A stretch of DNA of 64,000 bases, from assembly GCA_047633195.1 (NCBI GenBank), contig JBLIEU010000002.1:91185-155184 (forward strand). The letters are read 5' to 3'. The DNA is from JAKVAV01 sp047633195. Its GTDB lineage: Bacteria; Bacteroidota; Bacteroidia; Flavobacteriales_D; Cryomorphaceae. Below are positions 25,584 to 33,494 of this stretch, one piece after another. A program made the position numbers and the translations under genes. The stretch's first letter is position 1. Each line of letters starts with the position of its first letter. The notes beneath the pieces are model-generated. The model saw only the letters and a list, made by a program, of their open reading frames with translations. It was not told the origin of the DNA and ran no database searches.

Positions 25584-26345
25584 TTACTTCTCTGAGACAG
25601 TTTCTAGATTCCAAACCCGTTCTGTTACGGCATCGCCGTTTTTAAAGAAGAAAACACCTCCCCAGCTGTGGACGACTTTCTTGTACTCATCCCCTTTTCC
25701 TTCGTGCACCACTACACGTTTGGTGATGACCTTGTTTCCCTCTTCTGATACGGTTTCGGTGATTCCACTTGGAAATATTTCAGCCAATTCCTCTCGGTAA
25801 TCCTCTATAGACATAGTCTGAACATCACCTGATTCTGTTTGATTAGGCTTAGGTTGCTCGTTTTTGGCTTTCTCTTTTTCACGCTGAGCCTCCATTTTCT
25901 GTCTTTCCTTTTCCTCCCACTTGTCTAAACGAGCTATCGTTTCTTTTTGAGTCTCAGGAAGTTTTTGTTCAGCTTCAGCTACTTCAGGCTCCTTTGGCTT
26001 TGGTTTTTCTTGTTTGATGTCTTCTTTCTCTGCTGCTCTAAGCATCTCCAAGGTGTCTTTCATAGAGAGTTCAATGTCCGTTATTTTCACCTTGGGGTAA
26101 ACATTATACGGACGAACTTCCGCTGCTTTTTCATAGCTGCGAATGGCTTTGAGGTAGTGCCTGTCAGAAAACATGTCATGACCTATGCTCATGTACTGTT
26201 GAAATTCAACATCGGTTGCTGCTTCTATTTTCTCGTTTTCAGCAATGCGAATGCGCTCTTTTCCCGAAAGGTTTTTTAAATCTTTTTGAGCATTGGCAAT
26301 GCCAAAAATGAATAAGCTTGAGAGGATGAGAAGGAGTAATTTCAT
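25584..26345 (-). CDS. Periplasmic TPR-like protein with charged linker
   Basis: Predicted 253 residues. A signal peptide ends near residue 20 (IANAQ). A short TPR-like helical repeat follows, IGHDMFSDRHYLKAIRSYEKAAEVRPYN (about 53-80). A long Lys/Glu/Pro-rich charged stretch (about 100-175) comes next, then a C-terminal domain with IEDYREELAEIFPSGITETV and VHSWGGVFFFKNGDAVTERVWN. That last pattern (Asp/Tyr...tryptophan-rich strand) recurs in Bacteroidota envelope proteins of the gliding/TPR type. Function is unknown. It is the last gene of the operon that begins with oxyR; its start overlaps the upstream stop by 4 bases. Confidence 0.75.
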   Translation of the reverse strand: MKLLLLILSSLFIFGIANAQKDLKNLSGKERIRIAENEKIEAATDVEFQQYMSIGHDMFSDRHYLKAIRSYEKAAEVRPYNVYPKVKITDIELSMKDTLEMLRAAEKEDIKQEKPKPKEPEVAEAEQKLPETQKETIARLDKWEEKERQKMEAQREKEKAKNEQPKPNQTESGDVQTMSIEDYREELAEIFPSGITETVSEEGNKVITKRVVVHEGKGDEYKKVVHSWGGVFFFKNGDAVTERVWNLETVSEK

Positions 26346-26746
26346 ATCAATTTTTTGACTGTATGGTCTTCTTGTCTTTGACCGATTGGTTCTCTTGCAA
26401 TGATAAATACATAAATCAAGGCACCTAGTGTATAGGCCAGAATATCAAACGGGTCGCTGACAAAGTTCGTGCCTTCATTTGGCAGTAGCCATTCAAACAC
26501 GATGGATGAGTACACAACGGCTATTGCAACTTCCTTCTTGTTTATGGCAAAAGAAAAGTTGAAAAGCGACTTCGCAATTTTGACGGAAGTCATAAGGATG
26601 GGAATAAACAGAATGTCCCCACCATAGAAATGTAAAGCCTCTGGGCCAAAATGAATTGCCCTAATCCAACGGATAGTCAGGTAGAGAAAAATCATGACGA
26701 GGAAAAACCTCCTCTCCTTTATCCCGATATCAGAGCGATGAGCCAT
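26342..26746 (-). CDS. Small membrane protein of unknown function
   Basis: Predicted 134 residues with about four hydrophobic segments (15-32, 40-58, 75-90, 103-118), so it is likely integral to the inner membrane. The segment VSDPFDILAYTLGALIYVF is a pattern seen in small Bacteroidota membrane proteins. No motif gives a function. It overlaps both neighbours (the zinc-ribbon gene upstream by 28 bases, the TPR gene downstream by 4), so it is part of the oxyR operon. Confidence 0.65.
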   Translation of the reverse strand: MAHRSDIGIKERRFFLVMIFLYLTIRWIRAIHFGPEALHFYGGDILFIPILMTSVKIAKSLFNFSFAINKKEVAIAVVYSSIVFEWLLPNEGTNFVSDPFDILAYTLGALIYVFIIAREPIGQRQEDHTVKKLI

Positions 26747-27024
26747 ATAAAAAATGAGAGCGTTCCCATGTAAATAGTGAATGCGGTATCCAACACACGG
26801 AAAGACATTTTATGAATCGGTTTTTCAGACTCCTGAAGTCTGCGAAGGTATTTATCAAATTTTGTTTCTGAGAGGATTTTTTGTTCTCTTTCTACGCGGT
26901 CCCTTTCAACCTTTTCTTCTTTTGACTTAAGCAAGGGGTCGAGGGTAGCGTCACAAAAAACACAGTGCTTTTCGCTAGAGTCAGTCCACTTTCCGCAATC
27001 ATGACATTTCCTTTGGTTTGTCAC
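26719..27024 (-). CDS. Zinc-ribbon membrane protein
   Basis: Predicted 101 residues. The N-terminus has two CxxC pairs, CHDCG and CVFCD, about 15 residues apart, a zinc-ribbon fold. A highly charged helix follows (about 35-75), then one membrane segment at the C-terminus (TLSFFIWLIALIS). GTG at 27024 is preferred as the start: it lies directly after the OxyR stop (27026) and puts the first Cys at residue 6; a TTG at 27036 would also be in frame. Function unknown. It is the second gene of the oxyR operon. Confidence 0.65.
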   Translation of the reverse strand: MTNQRKCHDCGKWTDSSEKHCVFCDATLDPLLKSKEEKVERDRVEREQKILSETKFDKYLRRLQESEKPIHKMSFRVLDTAFTIYMGTLSFFIWLIALISG

Positions 27025-27025
27025 T

Positions 27026-27991
27026 TTAGCCTGCAAACTTTTTGTTAGCCTTAGGGCTAACTACAGATTCTTCTTGTGGCGACAAGAGCTTTTGAGGCAC
27101 CTGTCCTTGGATCTCCTCCGCGAGTATGTCGATGATGCTGATTTTCAGTTGAACTTTGCTGTAGATCATACTTATTTCTCGGGTCGGTTGAGGGTGCTCT
27201 ATAGGTTTGATGAATTGTTTTTCTTCCTCTCCTAAATCAAGCGCCATTAAGTAAGGCAATAACGTCATACCGAACCCATTGTTGGCGAGCCGGATGAGCG
27301 TTTCAAAATTTCCACTTTGAAACTCGAGTGTTTTGTGTGCACTGTTGTCATCAGGAAAAGCCGATGCGCAAAGATTGATTACGCTATCCCTGAAACAATG
27401 TCCGTTTTTAAGAAGGAGCATGTCGTTTAATCTCAATTCTGAATGAAGCACAAAATCCTCATTTTCTAGACGGTGCCCTTTTGGCACATAGGCCATGAAC
27501 GGTTCGTAATAAAGCGGTTTTTCGATTATTCCCGATTTGACTAATGGAGTGGCAAGAATGCCTGCATCAATTTGGTCGCGATCCAGTTTTTCTAAGATCT
27601 GTTCGGTCTGCAGTTCTTCGATTTTCAGCTCAATCTCGGGATACTTATCCATGACCACACGAAGAAAACGAGGAAGTAAATTGGTGCTAACTGTTGGTAT
27701 GATTCCCAGCCTGAATTCTCCTGAAACCTGCCCCTTGCTTCCCTTCACCAATTCTTCAATACGCTTTGCTTCTTGCATTGTAGTGCGCGCTTGCTTAATA
27801 ATTTGAGCTCCAATTATTGTCGGTTCTACTGGGTGCTTGCTTCGATCGAATATCAATATATCGAGCTCCTTCTCTAGCTTGTTGATCTGCATGCTCAGCG
27901 TAGGCTGAGTCACGAAGCAACTTTCTGCGGCAGCAGCAAAATGGCGATAGGTATCTACGGCAAGAACATATTTCAGCTGAGTAAGGGTCAT
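27026..27991 (-). CDS. oxyR: OxyR-type hydrogen-peroxide-sensing LysR regulator
   Basis: Predicted 321 residues. The N-terminal winged helix (about 1-60: TLTQLKYVLAVDTYRHFAAA, CFVTQPTLSMQINKLEKEL) is LysR-type. The co-inducer domain has the redox pair spaced as in E. coli OxyR: GHCFRDSVINLC, Cys-x8-Cys (corresponding to C199 and C208). The protein would sense H2O2 by disulfide formation and activate peroxide-defence genes such as ahpC at 7205-7837. A -7 element TAGCTTTG is at 28025-28032. It heads an operon with a zinc-ribbon membrane protein, a small membrane protein and a TPR-like protein, an unusual set of partners. Confidence 0.93.
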   Translation of the reverse strand: MTLTQLKYVLAVDTYRHFAAAAESCFVTQPTLSMQINKLEKELDILIFDRSKHPVEPTIIGAQIIKQARTTMQEAKRIEELVKGSKGQVSGEFRLGIIPTVSTNLLPRFLRVVMDKYPEIELKIEELQTEQILEKLDRDQIDAGILATPLVKSGIIEKPLYYEPFMAYVPKGHRLENEDFVLHSELRLNDMLLLKNGHCFRDSVINLCASAFPDDNSAHKTLEFQSGNFETLIRLANNGFGMTLLPYLMALDLGEEEKQFIKPIEHPQPTREISMIYSKVQLKISIIDILAEEIQGQVPQKLLSPQEESVVSPKANKKFAG

Positions 27992-28024
27992 TGGGGTTAT
28001 CTATAAAGAGTGAATTCTCATCGA

Positions 28025-28032
28025 CAAAGCTA
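28025..28032 (-). promoter_or_regulatory. -7 element of oxyR
   Basis: Reads TAGCTTTG on the minus strand, a perfect TAnnTTTG, 34-41 bases before the OxyR ATG. No clear -33 box. Confidence 0.35.
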
Positions 28033-28107
28033 GAACATCCAAAACACCTGTGAAACCAAATTGAATCAAATAAGTATAAATGGATGAATCGCATAAGACC
28101 CTTTATA

Positions 28108-28791
28108 ATGCAGTTAAAATTTTACGTACCGATTTTCGCTATTTTGTTGCTGACTTCATGCAACAAAGACCCTAAACAAGATGGATGTACTGATCCAATT
28201 GCAGTAAATTACGACCCAAGCGCTTTGAAAGAAGATGGCAGTTGTCAATTCAATCAAGCAGAACAAATTATCTGGCAAGCTGGACTTCCAGGAGGTTGGA
28301 ACGCAGATTTGATTGAGGGCGCATACAGTTTGAACGTTTGCGAGGGTGTGACTGAAGTGATGGAAGAAGTTGGAGATTCTGCTACAGTGATGGAAACATT
28401 GTACTTAGGCACCGGCGCGGAGTTCACTCACCGCTCCTATTTTACGCTTATCAATGAGCAAGATGCGCGCGATTTTGTAGAAGGTAGTTTGCAATTTGAT
28501 GCACGTGTTACTGATACAGAAGACGGTTCACCAGACTTTATCAAAATTTTTATCAGTGGTAAAATTGCTGATAATGGCAACTGTGAGCCTTACCAAAGAA
28601 GTGAGTATGTGCAAATTTCAACTCAATCTCTGAACGACTCCACTTTTACTCCCGTAAATATTACGATAAGAGAATTCGAAAAGCTTGTTATGGCACGCGT
28701 TCAAGTAGTTTGCGGAATGGAATTCGAAGGTGAGCGAAGCACGGGTATCGAAATCGATAACCTTCGATGGGTGGCTAACGACCAAGATTAA
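28108..28791 (+). CDS. Lipoprotein with GCTDPxAxNY motif
   Basis: Predicted 227 residues. A signal peptide with lipobox (LLLTSC) precedes a Lys/Asp-rich start and GCTDPIAVNYDPSALKEDGS, a Cys-containing motif frequent near the N-terminus of Bacteroidota surface lipoproteins. The rest is beta-rich with five further cysteines that may pair (VCEGV, GNCEP, VVCGM); no enzyme motif is seen. The frame also allows a start 8 codons earlier (28084), but Met at 28108 directly precedes the hydrophobic segment. It diverges from oxyR and is convergent with the Spy-like gene, with repeat R4 between. Confidence 0.75.
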   Translation: MQLKFYVPIFAILLLTSCNKDPKQDGCTDPIAVNYDPSALKEDGSCQFNQAEQIIWQAGLPGGWNADLIEGAYSLNVCEGVTEVMEEVGDSATVMETLYLGTGAEFTHRSYFTLINEQDARDFVEGSLQFDARVTDTEDGSPDFIKIFISGKIADNGNCEPYQRSEYVQISTQSLNDSTFTPVNITIREFEKLVMARVQVVCGMEFEGERSTGIEIDNLRWVANDQD

Positions 28792-28800
28792 TCAGAAGTC

Positions 28801-28989
28801 TGTCTGTCAAATCCACTATCTTCATTCCTCCATGTCTGTGGGTGAATCTAGGGCCTTGCCTTAAGAATAGTCATTGACCACAGCCAACTCCTTAATTTTA
28901 AAACTGCGTGCGCTTATGCCTTCTGATTGGTTTAGAGAGTTGCAATCGAACTTTCTAGTTCAGACTCTCGCGTATATTGACCGACTCTA
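28801..28989. repeat. Dispersed intergenic repeat, copy R4
   Basis: Starts TGTCTGTCAAATCC and ends GACCGACTCTA; the last three bases supply the stop codon of the minus-strand Spy-like gene. Its right half shares two blocks of about 80 percent identity with copy R5: CAACTCCTTAATTTTAAAAC and GTTGCAATCGAACTTTCTAG. Confidence 0.6.
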
Positions 28990-29352
28990 ATCAGTCACGG
29001 AAGCCTTGAAATCTTCTTGCTGCTTAGCCAACTTCTCTTCAAGCTTTTCTTGCATGATCACTCTTTGATCCTCGTTAAGGATGCCCAAAATTTGCTTGTC
29101 CGTTGAGACATCTATATGGTCAAGTTGCTTTTTAAGCGCTTCGATCTCAACTAAAACTAACTCGTTCTTTTTAATCTTTTCTCCCAGCAGTTGCGTGATT
29201 TCGTAAATTTGCTCTCCTGAAAGGTTAAGCTCTTTGTGGTACATCTTCATTTCTTCTTGCACCGCTGCGTTGGCTCGATTATCAGCATCTTGAGAAAATC
29301 CAATTACCGAAAGGCAAAGAGTTAAGAGTGTAAGACAAATCTTAATATTCAT
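28987..29352 (-). CDS. Spy/CpxP-like periplasmic helical protein
   Basis: Predicted 121 residues. A signal peptide (about 1-20, cut at GFSQ) is followed by an all-helical body with two LTxxQ-like repeats, LSGEQIYEI and LNEDQRVIM, as in the Spy/CpxP family of periplasmic chaperones and metal-stress proteins. It is the third gene of an operon with the redoxin and the cytochrome c/copper protein, 12 bases behind the latter. The context fits a chaperone or metal-binding role, but this is inference. Its stop codon lies in repeat R4. Confidence 0.6.
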   Translation of the reverse strand: MNIKICLTLLTLCLSVIGFSQDADNRANAAVQEEMKMYHKELNLSGEQIYEITQLLGEKIKKNELVLVEIEALKKQLDHIDVSTDKQILGILNEDQRVIMQEKLEEKLAKQQEDFKASVTD

Positions 29353-29364
29353 AACAAGTATTAT

Positions 29365-30756
29365 TTAGAGTTTAATCTGGTCATCTCCTTTTTGATGAGG
29401 GATGTAATTTACGAAGAACTGGAACATCTCGTCTGTTGTCTTCATATTTTTTCCTGCCTCGCTCAATGTCTTAGGCGGTGAATTGGGATTAAATGGATTT
29501 TCAATGGTATTGTCAAAAACAGCAACCACCTCAATCGTATAGCCTTTTGGAATGACCAATACTTTCTCGTAAGTATAAAAGTACTGCCACCTAAAGTCCC
29601 ATTCGGGAATTCGTATCAACGGAATCGTATCACTCTTGTTTTCCGAATAAGCATAGGCTGTAAATTCTCTTCCGAGCAAATGCATGTGCGGATTAACCGT
29701 TAAAACCGACATGGTGTCAGGTATTCTATACTTCGTTGTGAATGTGCTGACTTTGCCTGCTGGCAAAATGAACTCGGGCTCAATCTTTGTGATTCCCTGA
29801 GTGCCCATGTGCAGCTCGGCGACAGGTCTTTCAGGTCGCTTTTCAGCGAAATAGATTTCGATTTGACTGTAGTCGAAAGTGTCTAAAGCCGATGGGCCAT
29901 AGTGCAACGTATTCAGCAAAAACGCCGCATTCTCATTTATGAATAGACCTCCGATACCGTCTGGGTATTGCAATGCTTCGACTCCTGGTAAATAGTTAAA
30001 TGCCGAAACCCTCATGGCTGGATAGGAGCCATCATCATTGGCAATTTCCATTAGCCGATAAGCTTCCAATGAATTCACTTTTTCGGCATCAATAATCCAC
30101 TCGCCTTGACTCGGATTCTTCTTTAGTTCATTGTCATAATTGATGAGGTGACCATTGACGTGATGCACCAATTGCTTGTTTCCCGGTTTAAAATGAATGG
30201 CTTTGATGACAGTATCTCGCGGGAGCTTGATTGGGATTTTAGCTATCCTGAAAATGTCTAGATTTTCCCCAGGTATCCATACCGTATCGGCATACGAAAA
30301 GACCAAGTCGGGCTTCGTCGGATTTTCAGCGGTAAAGATTTCTGGTTCAGGGATAGATTCAGTTTTAATTCCTTCGGGCGCGCCTTGATCAATCCAGGTG
30401 ATCAGTGTCAATTTCTCTGAAGCAGAAAGGATTTTTTCGCCTTTGAAACGGCTGAATTCTGGGTCTGCTGGCCACGGCGGCATGTAACCGTCAGCTACAA
30501 CTTGGCGAATGGTTTTGGTTCTCTTTTTAACATCCGAAAAATCGGTTAGAGAGAAAGGACCAGCACCCTCTTGGTGGTGGCAAGGCGTGCAGTTATTGAA
30601 TATGATCGGTGCGGCATTTTCCCAGAAGGTCAATTCTTCAGTTATCTCAGCCTTATGAACTGGAGCATCAGAGGGAGTGGGTTCCGTTTTTTCAGGAGCA
30701 GAGCCGCAAGAAGCCAATCCAATCAAAATCAGAAGAACTGCTATTCTATAAAACAT
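29365..30756 (-). CDS. Cytochrome c / copper monooxygenase-like lipoprotein
   Basis: Predicted 463 residues. It has a lipobox near residue 17 (IGLASC). One c-type haem site follows, NNCTPCHHQEGAGPFSL (CxxCH, about residue 57), with YMPPWPADP downstream, the pattern of a short cytochrome c domain. The C-terminal half resembles the peptidylglycine monooxygenase (PHM) copper fold: LVHHVNGHL, NTLHYG, and NPHMHLLGREF, which carries the His-x-Met-type copper ligands. Such haem-copper fusions occur in Bacteroidota lipoproteins; the substrate is unknown. The start overlaps the redoxin gene by 16 bases. Confidence 0.82.
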   Translation of the reverse strand: MFYRIAVLLILIGLASCGSAPEKTEPTPSDAPVHKAEITEELTFWENAAPIIFNNCTPCHHQEGAGPFSLTDFSDVKKRTKTIRQVVADGYMPPWPADPEFSRFKGEKILSASEKLTLITWIDQGAPEGIKTESIPEPEIFTAENPTKPDLVFSYADTVWIPGENLDIFRIAKIPIKLPRDTVIKAIHFKPGNKQLVHHVNGHLINYDNELKKNPSQGEWIIDAEKVNSLEAYRLMEIANDDGSYPAMRVSAFNYLPGVEALQYPDGIGGLFINENAAFLLNTLHYGPSALDTFDYSQIEIYFAEKRPERPVAELHMGTQGITKIEPEFILPAGKVSTFTTKYRIPDTMSVLTVNPHMHLLGREFTAYAYSENKSDTIPLIRIPEWDFRWQYFYTYEKVLVIPKGYTIEVVAVFDNTIENPFNPNSPPKTLSEAGKNMKTTDEMFQFFVNYIPHQKGDDQIKL

Positions 30757-31301
30757 CCTACTGCTTTTGTTTTTTTCGGCTTGATTTCTTCTCCGTCCAA
30801 ATGGGCGGAAAGCGCATTTTCGAGGTAACGTTCAGTAATTGTCAGTCGTTTTTTTCCCAAAGAAATAGCCCAATTGTCGATGGCTCCCTGATAGAATGCC
30901 TCGCTATTCCTGTTAATCACTAAAACCTCCGGTGTTGTCGTCGCTTCATAATGATTGGCGAGCGAAAACTCGGGATCGAGTATGACGGGCAAATCCAAAT
31001 TATACTTGATTAAAAAGCCCTCTATTTCGGAATCAGAGTAATACAGCCCACTCACGACGCCATAGAAAGCAACATCCTTCTCTTCGAAGTCCTCTTGAAT
31101 TCGGTCAATAGTAACGCTGTAATTTTGGCATAGTGGGCATTCGGGCGATAAAAAGAAGAGAACGGTAGAGAAGTGACTCACCAATACGGTGTCTAATCTT
31201 ACTTCCGTTTTGTCAAGCATTGCGAATTTCTGACCAAGGGGAGATTTCTTTCCACATGAACCTAAGATTAGCATTATCAAAATTATTGCCGCCTGACGCA
31301 T
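30741..31301 (-). CDS. Redoxin/TlpA-like thioredoxin-fold lipoprotein
   Basis: Predicted 186 residues. A lipobox (LILGSC, Cys near residue 16) follows a short hydrophobic segment. The thioredoxin fold has SPECPLCQNY (CxxC, about residue 55), then VAFYGVVSGL and the cis-Pro region ATTTPEVLVI. A third Cys lies five residues from the C-terminus (AVGCFIE). It probably reduces or oxidises cysteines in the periplasm. It starts an operon with the cytochrome c/copper protein and the Spy-like protein, which suggests a role in maturing haem or copper sites there. Confidence 0.8.
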   Translation of the reverse strand: MRQAAIILIMLILGSCGKKSPLGQKFAMLDKTEVRLDTVLVSHFSTVLFFLSPECPLCQNYSVTIDRIQEDFEEKDVAFYGVVSGLYYSDSEIEGFLIKYNLDLPVILDPEFSLANHYEATTTPEVLVINRNSEAFYQGAIDNWAISLGKKRLTITERYLENALSAHLDGEEIKPKKTKAVGCFIE

Positions 31302-31365
31302 GGTGTAAAATTAACAATCGTCAATCGGTTCTCGAACGATCGTAAAATTTCTATTTTGCGCCTTC

Positions 31366-33321
31366 ATGACTGTTTGGATAAAATCACTTCTTTTCTCGGC
31401 CATTGCTATTTTTTCCTCTCTGGTTGTCTCTGCTCAGGACGAGAGCATCTTTACTAAGGATGATTTTTCAGTCGAACTTCCTCATTTAATTATTGATGGT
31501 TTAGAGTCTTCGGGAACGCTTATTTGCAATGACTTAGATAAACTCTATCTCCTTGGGAATAGTGCGCAGGTATTAATCAATGGAGAAAGGACAACCTTAG
31601 GTTTTCAAGACGGCAAGGCCGAATTTATAATGTCCTTTGATCGAAACGAACCGATGTCGATTAAAGTCGGTGGCTTTACTTCAGTAAAAGAAATAACACC
31701 GATGCCCTTATGGTTATCCGTTATTCCGCCATTACTGGTAATTGCTTTGGCGCTCTCCTTCAAGGAAGTAGTGAGTAGTTTGATAGCAGGCATATTCGCT
31801 GGAGCAATCATTGTAGCTCATTTTTCCACCGACTCAGACGGGTTTTTAACAGGACTTCTCTCGGCCATTGACACTTATATGGTGCAGGCAATGGTCGATT
31901 CAGGTCACGTATCCGTAATTCTTTTCTCAACGATAATTGGCGGGATAGTCGCCGTTATTTCCAAAAATGGCGGGATGCAAGCGGTTGTCGACAAAATTTC
32001 TAGAAAGGCAAATAGTCCCAAGTCAGGGCAGCTCGCTACTTGGTTTTTAGGAATAGGAATTTTCTTCGATGATTACGCGAATACTTTAGTGGTTGGAAAT
32101 ACCATGAGGCCTTTAACCGATCGATTAAAAATCTCTCGTGAGAAGCTAAGCTATATCGTAGACTCCACCGCCGCGCCCATCGCGGCAATTGCGCTTATCA
32201 CCACTTGGATTGGCGCCGAATTGGGCTATATCCAATCGGCTCTCGATCAGATCAACTCGGGCTCAGTGGTGATTGAAGCAAGTCCCTACATCATTTTTCT
32301 CGGCTCGTTGAAGTATTCGTTCTACCCAATTTTCGCGCTGGTTTTCATGTTGATCCTCATTCTGAGAAACAGAGATTTTGGCCCGATGTATAAAGCAGAG
32401 GTGAAGGCCAGAGAATTTGGAGTTAACTCAGCTGCATCTGGCGAATCAGCCGTTGATTTGGAGGAATTTGCACCTCAAGAAGGGATCAAGTTAAATATGT
32501 GGAATGCCATTATTCCGATTTTGGTGGTAATCTTAGGAACAGTTGCTGGGCTTCTTTATACTGGTATTGACGCTGACCCGTCGGCTTGGAGTTCAAGTGA
32601 ACTGCCGTTTGGCAGAAAGCTCTCTATCGTAATTGGAAACTCTGATAGTTACAAGGCTTTGCTTTGGTCGTCCACTTTCGGGTTGATCGTCGCCATTCTT
32701 CTTTCAACTTTGAGAAGGACTCTTACGTTTAGTAATTCGATTTTGGCATCAATAGAAGGATTTAAGACCATGGTTCCCGCCATTGTTATCTTGATTTTAG
32801 CCTGGAGTTTGGCTGCTTTGACAGATCAAATGCACACGGCTGATTATCTCGCAGGCCTGTCCGAGGGTCGATTGGCCGTTTGGGCATTGCCCGCAGTTAC
32901 TTTTTTGCTTTCGGCAGTGGTAGCGTTTTCTACGGGTTCCTCTTGGGGTACGATGGCGATTATTTATCCCATTATGCTGCCGCTGGCTTGGGCGCTCTCC
33001 CTCGAGAGTGGAATGGAAGCAGCCTTGGCAATGGAGATTTTCTTAAACACGACTTCTTGTGTGCTGGCAGGCGCTGTTCTTGGAGATCATTGCTCGCCCA
33101 TTAGCGATACCACCATTTTGAGTTCCCTCGCGACTCGATGTGATCACTTGCAGCATGTCAAGACACAAATGCCTTATGCTTTGACGGTCGGATTGGTCGC
33201 CGTAATATTTACCACATTGTCCGCCTTGTTTTCTATTCCGTGGTTGCTCAATTATTTAATCGGTATTGCTTTGTTGTACCTCGTGGTTTCCCTTTTGGGA
33301 AAGAAGGTGACGGCTGACTAG
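31366..33321 (+). CDS. NhaC-family Na+/H+ antiporter with extra N-terminal exported domain
   Basis: Predicted 651 residues. The C-terminal 540 residues are a typical NhaC-type transporter with about 12 membrane segments, including GIFFDDYANTLVVGNTMRP, the family motif in the transport path, STAAPIAAIALITTWIGAELG, and TTSCVLAGAVLGDHCSPISDTT. Residues 1-110 are unusual: a cleavable-looking signal peptide (about 1-23, VVSAQ) and about 85 residues of beta-rich sequence (LESSGTLICNDLDKLYLL) before the first transport helix. This places an extra domain in the periplasm. It diverges from the redoxin gene. The transported ion or substrate (sodium, malate-lactate type) is not certain. Confidence 0.85.
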   Translation: MTVWIKSLLFSAIAIFSSLVVSAQDESIFTKDDFSVELPHLIIDGLESSGTLICNDLDKLYLLGNSAQVLINGERTTLGFQDGKAEFIMSFDRNEPMSIKVGGFTSVKEITPMPLWLSVIPPLLVIALALSFKEVVSSLIAGIFAGAIIVAHFSTDSDGFLTGLLSAIDTYMVQAMVDSGHVSVILFSTIIGGIVAVISKNGGMQAVVDKISRKANSPKSGQLATWFLGIGIFFDDYANTLVVGNTMRPLTDRLKISREKLSYIVDSTAAPIAAIALITTWIGAELGYIQSALDQINSGSVVIEASPYIIFLGSLKYSFYPIFALVFMLILILRNRDFGPMYKAEVKAREFGVNSAASGESAVDLEEFAPQEGIKLNMWNAIIPILVVILGTVAGLLYTGIDADPSAWSSSELPFGRKLSIVIGNSDSYKALLWSSTFGLIVAILLSTLRRTLTFSNSILASIEGFKTMVPAIVILILAWSLAALTDQMHTADYLAGLSEGRLAVWALPAVTFLLSAVVAFSTGSSWGTMAIIYPIMLPLAWALSLESGMEAALAMEIFLNTTSCVLAGAVLGDHCSPISDTTILSSLATRCDHLQHVKTQMPYALTVGLVAVIFTTLSALFSIPWLLNYLIGIALLYLVVSLLGKKVTAD

Positions 33322-33332
33322 TCTTCTTTTAG

Positions 33333-33494
33333 TGTCTATCTATAAAGTCGACTACCTTCTTTGTCCGATCAATAGTCCCTTCGGCTTGGCTCAGGAAAGG
33401 GCACTGACCAATGTCAACTGCTTAGTTTACAGAACTGCGTGCAAGTTGCTATCGAACTATCTATTTCAAACTCCCTACAAATTAACAGACTCTA
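33333..33494. repeat. Dispersed intergenic repeat, copy R5
   Basis: Starts TGTCTATCTATAAAGTCGAC and ends ACAGACTCTA, where the final CTA is the stop codon of the minus-strand MMPL gene. It shares CAACTGCTTAGTTTACAGAAC and GTTGCTATCGAACTATCTAT-type blocks with copy R4. It lies between convergent genes. Confidence 0.6.

Noticed and set aside
31302..31330. GTGT-N7-ACAA at 31304 resembling the 21-bp operator
   Set aside because: Only the inner bases match; both half-sites have further mismatches and the neighbouring genes are not sugar genes.
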